Positions 58,014 to 64,000 of a DNA stretch of 64,000 bases are shown here, piece by piece. A model generated the notes under the pieces. It had not been told where the DNA came from. It made no database searches and saw nothing but the letters and a program-made list of their open reading frames with translations. The DNA lies in NCBI RefSeq assembly GCF_029867415.1, contig NC_081183.1, positions 189,187,247 through 189,251,246 of the forward strand, in the 5' to 3' direction. Every line of letters begins with the position of its first letter. The stretch's first letter is position 1. The position numbers and the translations under genes were made by a program. Origin of the DNA: Vicia villosa (taxonomy: Eukaryota; Streptophyta; Magnoliopsida; Fabales; Fabaceae).

Positions 58014-60051
58014 CTACTGGGTGTGCCTAACCCTCTCACCCTGGGCCCTCCTCTGCCGCCTGTATGCCGCCGCACGGCCCGCATCAGTGACGATCATCTC
58101 CATCACGGCGACTGCCTCTGGACCTCCCTGATGAACGACACCTCGATCCAATGCGTCCCACCCAAGCATCTCGATCTGCTGGCAGATCGGCAGGAGATCA
58201 ATGGCGTGGTCATCCTCGGCCTGCTGGTTCTCTAGGATCTCCTCGTGTGTTGGCCTAGGAGCGCCGGGAGCGTCGGGTGTCAGCAGAGGATGTGAAACCC
58301 GATAGAACCATGTGACGTACCCCTCCACACTGTGCCAGTCCTGGGTGACCCGCCGGCGACGATACTCCTCCGGTACCACATGATGCTCCCAATCCTCAAA
58401 CATGGCAGTGAGCTGCACTCTGGTCACTGTGTCGGGAGCAGCCTCGAAGGGTGATATGGGTATCATCTGCACGAATCCAAACTGCCGCATGCACCGCTCA
58501 GGAAGATACCGGACCATGATGGTAGTCTCGCATGCCAACCAGCCAGAATATAGAGATATGCCGTCAAAGGGGACAATCTGAGTGTAGTCGTTGAACGGCC
58601 TCCAGGTGACGTCGTCGTGCATCGTGCGGTCCAGGTACCCTCGGTATGGTCCCACCGCATTGTTCCCCCTCTGGAGAACGTATCTGACGGCCCTGGGCAT
58701 GGCGTCAACGTACGCAGGATCGATGTGGAAGCCGTGGATGCGGGAGAAGTAGGAGATGATCCAGCTCTGAAACAGAAACACGATAATGTATTATAAATAA
58801 ATACGAAACATAAATAAATACGAAACAATTAAAATGAAACGTACCGTAAGTAGTATGCAGGATCCGACCAACTGCCTCGTCCTCCAGTTGGAGGCCTCAT
58901 TTAGCTTCTGGTAGAGGTATGCCAGAGTAGCTGCCCCCCAGTTCCACTGGTGAACGGTATCCAGGTCCATGAAGTAGCGGAGGTAGGTCACGTCGACGTA
59001 CTTTGCACTCTTGTCCACAAAGCATGCAGCGCCTACCACATGCATGTACCAGCACTGGAGAGCGCAGCCGCGGTGATACTGTGTGAATATATCGTCACTC
59101 GCCTCCTCAGCCTCGGCTGCCGCGTCCAAGTGGTGCTCGAAATAAGCGCTCAGTGTGGTGAACTGGATATGAGGCCCAGATGTCGTGATGCACTCATAGT
59201 CAGCAACTTCGGGCTCCATTCCCAAATAGAGCGCCATCCACTGACTGGCTTCGACCCTCTGGATCCGGGTGTGGGCCAACAGCGGACCCCTGATCGGCAG
59301 GTGGAGAAGACACTACACATCATCTAAGGTGATCGTCATCTCCCCAACCGGCAAGTGGAAAGAAGACGTCTCCTTGTGCCAGCGCTCCACAAAAGCCCCC
59401 TGCATGCCGTGGCTGATGGTGGTGTACCCCGTCATGCAGAGCCCGCTAAGCCCTGAACCTCGCACCGCGTCGTTAAACCACTCAGCTGCTGGTTTAAACA
59501 GACTGAAAATCTTCCGGGCGTCGTTCACCATTTTCAAAGGATCTCTCTCCTGTTACAAAAAAACAAATAAAAGCATATGTTAAATAGACCGTTAAGAAAA
59601 TATCGAATAAACGTCTAAATTATAAACGGTTAAATTAAAAAAAAAATACCTCTCCCTCCCAGATACGCCGAGCGACGTGATCGCGGTAGGATATCAGCAC
59701 GGAAGTGTCAAAGGGCCCTCCCGGGTAGCTGTCCTCCTGCTCATCCTCCTCCCCGGATGGAGGGTTAACATCTGGTACCCCTTCCGGCTCGTGGTATGCC
59801 ACTGCCACCTCCTCCTCCTGCTGCTCCTCCTCCTCCTCTCGCTGGCGGGAAGAAGATACCCAATCCAGCCGACTTCTAGATCCAGATGAAGAGGTACCCT
59901 CTCCCACGTCCACGGGAACTCGCACACGTCGTCCCCGGCCCTGCCCCCGTCCCTGTATCGACGCCAGCTGCGCCGCCGCCCGCTCGCGTCTAGCCGACGC
60001 AGTCTGGGTCTCTCTACCCTGTCTGATGCGTGCTGGTTGGTTGCCTGACAT
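58014..60051 (-). pseudogene. Plant mobile domain (PMD) protein gene, one in-frame stop
   Basis: Inferred minus-strand exons 60051-59650, 59549-58845, 58766-58014, GT-AG, phase 0, 619 sense codons plus stop. Exon 1 encodes a low-complexity N-terminus (MSGNQPARIRQGRET, Arg/Gly and poly-Glu stretches). Exons 2-3 encode the PMD fold (aminotransferase-like, as in MAIN/MAIL1 and proteins labelled phosphatase 7 long form): AAEWFNDAV, GEMTITLDDV, LLHLPIRGPL, YLRYFMDLD, WNWGAATLAYLYQKLNEA, SWIISYFSRI, WLACETTIMVRYLPERCMRQ, GYVTWFYRVSHPLLTPDAPG. A TAG at 59315-59313 (codon 213), directly after ITLDDV, would stop translation; everything else is open. It could be a single nonsense mutation, readthrough, or an alternative splice I cannot see. 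GC-richer than its surroundings. Confidence 0.8.
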
Positions 60052-60119
60052 GTTCCTGTAAACAATTGAAATCGATTAATATGTGAGACAAAAGAAAAAA
60101 CTAAAAAAATTGCACTTCT

Positions 60120-60185
60120 GATACAATTCGGAAGTTCATTTCCGAAACCGGGATGGAGGTGTTTTCGGAAATGAACTTCCGAAAC
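60120..60185. repeat. Two palindromes upstream of the PMD start
   Basis: ATTCGGAAGTTCATTTCCGAA at about 60126-60146 and TTTTCGGAAATGAACTTCCG at about 60161-60183, 70-130 bp upstream of the PMD start codon, within its likely leader or promoter. Confidence 0.9.
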
Positions 60186-60539
60186 ACCCCTGCGCAGAAC
60201 TTCTCTACAACCTCCAATGGCAGACCCCAAATTCAAACTTCAAAACAACCCATAATGCTTCTAAACAACCTAAATACTACTAACAATCTACGCCTATATC
60301 ATTTATGCAATTGAAAACAACCCTAACATGCATTTGAAATATGGATCTAACAAATATAAAACTTACAAATTGAGTGATTGGAGGGCTTTTGAATGTAGTA
60401 TAGCAAGGTGATTAGAGCCTTTGATGCAGCCTTGGAAGTGGGTTTGCACAAAATCTCAGAGGAGTTGAGTTTGATATTGGTTTAGGGTAAATGATTTGGG
60501 GGGAGGGGGGCTGTTTTGCTTAATCTGCAAAACGCACAA

Positions 60540-60685
60540 TATTTCGGAAATGAACTTCCGAAATGGTGTTTTCGGAAATGCATTTCCGAAATAAGTCAAA
60601 TTTTTTTAAAAAAAAGGCGCTTTCGGAGATGCATCTCCGAAAACACCTTTTTCTTGCATTTCGGAAATGCATTTCCGAAGTCACG
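60540..60685. repeat. Right cluster of four palindromes
   Basis: Copies at about 60541-60563, 60570-60592, 60621-60643 and 60659-60680, variants TTTCGGAAATGAACTTCCGA, TTTCGGAAATGCATTTCCGA and TTTCGGAGATGCATCTCCGA. Two are perfect palindromes around ATGCAT. Confidence 0.9.
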
Positions 60686-60747
60686 GGTAGTTTGGGTTTT
60701 TCACCAGAGGTGGACTAGAAGGTTGGGAGGTGGCCAAAAAAATTTCC

Positions 60748-61427
60748 TATTTTTTTTCTTGTGATCTATTTGAGTTATGTAATTTACTAGTCTTATTTAT
60801 GCAATTGAATATATTTGTTTATTCAACTATCTTTTTGTATAATGTTTTTATTACTTGATCTCTTTTGAATTAATTTAAAATAGTATTCATTATAAAAAAA
60901 AATCTAACCAGACATAAGATTATTGTAGGTTAAATGAATGTTATAAAAATATAAAATCATCAAATTGTGATATAAAAATCAATCTAGATTGGCATAATTA
61001 TGATTGAATGAATCTTTTTGTTAATTTTATTGTTCGTTTGAATGAATATGAATAATTTATGGTCTATGAATTATTGATTCAATGTCATATAAGTTATAGA
61101 GGAATTGAAGGCTTAAAATAAAAATTGGGAAAGAGAACAATTATTGAAGCAAAAATATATCATGTGGAGTAACAATTATTAAAACTGTATGTACGTCAGA
61201 AATGGCAAGGGAAAGCAGGTCTTATCTTGGTTTCCATTAATTAATTAGTGAAATTTCTAGAACAATATATACATTTTAAAAATGTAAGTAATGATTTTAT
61301 TCTTATTTTCTGTTATATCTTGAAAATTTTATATGTTTTATTTCCATGATGTCAAATCATGAGGAGCTTATAAATTTTATTTCATAAAAAAATATCAAGG
61401 AGATAAGACTCATAAAATGACAGGTAT
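60748..61427. other. AT-rich spacer between two transposons
   Basis: No gene or repeat recognised between the Mutator-like element and the hAT element. Confidence 0.5.
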
Positions 61428-61720
61428 AAGGCCGGTCCTTTGAATTTGAATGCCTTAGGTGAATCAAAAGACTGGTGCCCCTATATATTTTTTAATAATA
61501 AATAGATAAGGATAAAAGAAATAATTGGATAAGAAACACATTTTCATTTGACATTGTGCAAAAACAATACAAGTATGTATCGTTGAATCAATGTTTATAC
61601 TACATCAAAACATAAACCATTATAAAGAGAGTTATTTTTCTTCTTTTTTCTTCTTCTTTTTCTTCTTGTTGTTATTCTTCTTGATCCGATTTTTTTCTTA
61701 TAAAAAAATTCACCAAACCT

Positions 61721-62545
61721 TTAAAAGTATTTAAATATCATCCTCTTAGCATTTTTTGTTGCCAAGTCATTAATAATTTGGTCATAATCAAGGTTCTTCA
61801 AAATATTATTTTCAATTGAAATCAACGCAAGACTATTTAATCTATCTTGTGACATAGTAGATCTCAAGTAAGATTTTAATAATTTTAATTTAGAAAAACT
61901 TCTTTCAACAAATGCAACACCGATAGGAATAGTCAATATTATTCTATAAGTTATGCTTGCATTAGGAAAACAATTAAAAGTATTTAAAGAACTCAATATC
62001 ATATAGCTTGATCTTGATTCAACTATTACAATTTCTGTAATAACTTTCAATTCTTCAAACAAAATTTCACCAAAAAAATTAAGAGAATCGTCATGTTTTA
62101 AACAAGTTTCAAGATGTTTACAACATGCTTTCAAGTCCCTATCAGATAATGATCTAAAACTTTAAATACTAAACAAGAATCCAAAAGTATTTTCATATGT
62201 GTTATACAGCTCAAATCTTCTATCAAGTGAGTCAATTGTTTGATCTATAATATATAAGAAATAGTGATTTCGAAAAGACTCTTCAGCAGACTCAAGATTA
62301 AGTTATGTGGACTGAGATGGATTTTCATCATAGTATTGTTTTCTACGAATTTGACGTTTTTGAATAAACACACATTCAATCTCCATTTCAGTCTCAGTCT
62401 TTTCAGCACTAGCCCAAGCATTTACAATTCAAATCAAGTAAAAGACATGTGTGCACCATTTGATTCATGTTCTTTAAGCCTTTCATAAATATGTTTCCAA
62501 TCATTAAAACCTTCATTTGCTAAGCGATTCATTTTACAACTTGTA
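61721..62545 (-). pseudogene. hAT transposase fragment (C-terminal dimerisation region)
   Basis: Open frame 62134-61721 encodes the hAT C-terminal dimerisation domain: VAFVERSFSKLKLLKSYLRS and MSQDRLNSLALISIEN. Upstream the frame continues through a stop near 62166 with RRFELYNTYENTFGFLF. Near 62545-62455 another piece reads RLANEGFNDWKHIYERLKEH, which belongs near the N-terminal TTF-type zinc-finger part. The catalytic middle is absent, so this is an internal-deletion derivative of a TTF/hAT transposon. Confidence 0.8.
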
Positions 62546-62668
62546 CAAAATAACTTACAGCAAAAACAAAAAACTCTTATTAATTTTGACTTTGTAATGC
62601 CTCTATAATTTTGTTAGCCAGTACTTTAAAAAAAATTCTAACAAGTATTTTTATAATAAAATATTTTC

Positions 62669-62672
<4 letters not shown>

Positions 62673-62743
<71 letters not shown>
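62673..62743. repeat. (TA)n microsatellite
   Basis: About 35 TA units inside the hAT element near its right end. Confidence 0.95.
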
Positions 62744-62749
<6 letters not shown>

Positions 62750-62826
62750 AATTAGTGCCCCTAAAATTATGGGGCCCTGGACGCCGCCCCACGAGCCCGT
62801 GCTCAGGGCCACCCCTGGACAGGTAT

Positions 62827-64000
62827 TATATAACTAAAAATGATTTTGATTTTATATTTAAAAAGAAGTTTTAAGAAAATTTATTTAAACAATAGTAAAA
62901 TTTATTTTGAACTTAATTGTTATAAATTACAAGAGTAATGTAGCCATGTAGGCAGTCAATACTCAATAATGTAAATATTTATTATTATAAGTTTTAACAT
63001 GATAAAAAGGTTGAAATATGTATTTCATTTTCATCCATATGTATTTAATTTTAGTCACCGTAAACTTTTGTTTGGTTGGTTTTGAACCTACAAAAGGAAT
63101 GTGGAATTTGTGATTATTTATAAAGAATGTGAGAAAAGTATTATTGATAATAAATTTTTTTGCCAGATACAAAAGATTGATATCAATTCTTATTTATAGG
63201 ATAGATATACTCAATCCTAAATCAATAACAAATCATGAAAATAATAATAATTCATATTTAATATGATATTGATAAATATTTTAAAATACTTTATATTAAT
63301 ATAAATAATATTATAAAATATTTAAAATATTCTAACACTTGAACTTAGTAAATTTATATACGTTGAGATTGTGTTAGTGATTATGTGAACTTAAAAATAT
63401 ATAGTGATTATGTGAATTCTTAAAAATATATATGTTAAATATATTTTATGATAAAACTTTTATCTTCTACGCTCAAAAATTGAGGGTATAGGTTCTAGAA
63501 ACACCATGTTTAATTTTTAAAAAAAATATATACAAATGTTTTCTTTGGTTTCTTATAAAATCGAAGGAATATAGCTATAAGTGAGATCCTCTCGAATATC
63601 AGTTACTGCATTTTAAGTTATTTTATTTTTCAGTGGTTTAATAAGTATTTTCACTTGACCCCTTTTCAGTTTCTCTTTTTTCTTTGTTTCTTTTATTTAT
63701 TAGAATTATCCTCGGTTACATTCTCCAACTAAGAGGTAATATATTTTGCACTAATATTTTAAAATTATTATTTTCAAAAGCCCTTTTAAAATTTTTTTTA
63801 TTTTATATACTCAACTCCCCCGGTTTTCATCAAAAATCGACGTGATAGATCTTTTAAATGAATTCGCGGAATATGGTGCTATGATGCTTTTTATATTTTC
63901 TATTTTTAATAAAAACATTCACGTCAATTTTTATATAAAAACGACGTGTCACATATTTTGCATGAAATACTTCAGAGCACTAGCTAGTTTCTAACTTATC
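62827..64000. other. AT-rich tail of window; possible CACTA-type edge
   Basis: Mostly AT-rich without genes. From about 63700 to the end, motifs such as CCTCGGTTACATTC, CCCCGGTTTTCATC and AATCGACGTGATAG / AAACGACGTGTCAC resemble subterminal repeats of CACTA-like elements, but the ends lie outside the window. Confidence 0.35.

Larger units (their letters stand above)
57591..60747. mobile_element. Mutator-like element carrying a PMD gene
   Basis: 3157 bp. The two ends form long (about 90 bp) imperfect inverted repeats: left TTTAGCCACCTCCC...AGCGAAAAACCCAAATTATC, right, on the other strand, TTGGCCACCTCCC...GGTGAAAAACCCAAACTACC. Flanks are TATTTTTT on the left (57583-57590) and TATTTTTTTT on the right (from 60748), consistent with an 8-9-bp target duplication though in low-complexity sequence. 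Long terminal repeats plus 9-bp duplication suggest a Mutator-like element. It encodes no transposase, only the PMD protein on the minus strand. Ten copies of a 20-bp palindrome lie inside both ends. Confidence 0.75.
61428..62818. mobile_element. hAT element, internally deleted
   Basis: 1391 bp flanked on both sides by ACAGGTAT (61420-61427 and 62819-62826), an exact 8-bp target duplication. Ends: left AAGGCCGGTCCTTTG; right, other strand, CCAGGGGTGGCCCTGAG. Both are versions of the common hAT terminus CAGGGCCGGCCCTG. It contains a decayed transposase on the minus strand and a TA microsatellite (62673-62743). Confidence 0.88.

Noticed and set aside
58463..58828. 121-codon frame overlapping the PMD gene
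   Set aside because: It is an alternative frame of PMD exon 3 and includes intron sequence; the conserved PMD reading uses a different frame.

Overview
The window is plant nuclear DNA, most likely from a legume (Fabaceae). It is AT-rich, its two host genes have canonical GT-AG introns, and it is crowded with nested plant transposable elements, including a SIRE-lineage copia element with an env-like 3' ORF. I cannot name the species. I count two convincing host genes. The first is an AINTEGUMENTA (ANT) orthologue on the minus strand (4746 to 1664; nine exons including a 9-bp microexon; 661 aa as spliced here). The second is a five-exon minus-strand gene for a DUF3054 membrane protein, probably plastid-targeted (55242 to 52331; 249 aa). 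Nearly everything else is mobile DNA or its decay products.

Layout. 1-5300: ANT with its 3' flank, leader and a long GA tract. 5690-12355: a SIRE-lineage Ty1/copia element on the minus strand with 5' LTR, primer-binding site, gag-pol broken by a small deletion, and env-like ORF; its 3' LTR is missing and it stops about 0.4 kb upstream of the ANT TATA-like site. 12360-21190: a graveyard of copia and gypsy fragments. 22007-30060: a 0.8-kb sequence present twice, the copies separated by a 191-bp tandem array that ends in a Helitron-like hairpin plus CTAG. The second copy carries a complete copia element (24982-30011) with two 500-bp LTRs that read as identical, a 5-bp target duplication (CATTA) and an open 1320-aa gag-pol; the first copy preserves the empty target site. 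32133-34108: a non-autonomous CACTA element. 34911-38429: three hAT-type MITEs. 38476-50580: a decayed copia element, itself hit by a CACTA element (40371-43604), with LTR-like and LINE fragments further on. 52331-55242: the DUF3054 gene. 56105-60747: two plant-mobile-domain (PMD) loci, one a relic and one almost open, the latter inside a Mutator-like element (57591-60747) decorated with ten copies of a 20-bp palindrome. 61428-62818: an internally deleted hAT element with 8-bp target duplications.

How it fits together: there is no operon-like logic. The two host genes look independent. The useful story is the order of insertion events, which duplicated copies, target-site duplications and nested breakpoints allow one to read. 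The strongest candidates for a second look are the PMD-bearing Mutator-like element with its palindrome clusters, the duplication/satellite/Helitron-end structure at 22-30 kb, and the apparently very young copia element inside it. All calls rest on reading the sequence and on family knowledge; no database search was run.
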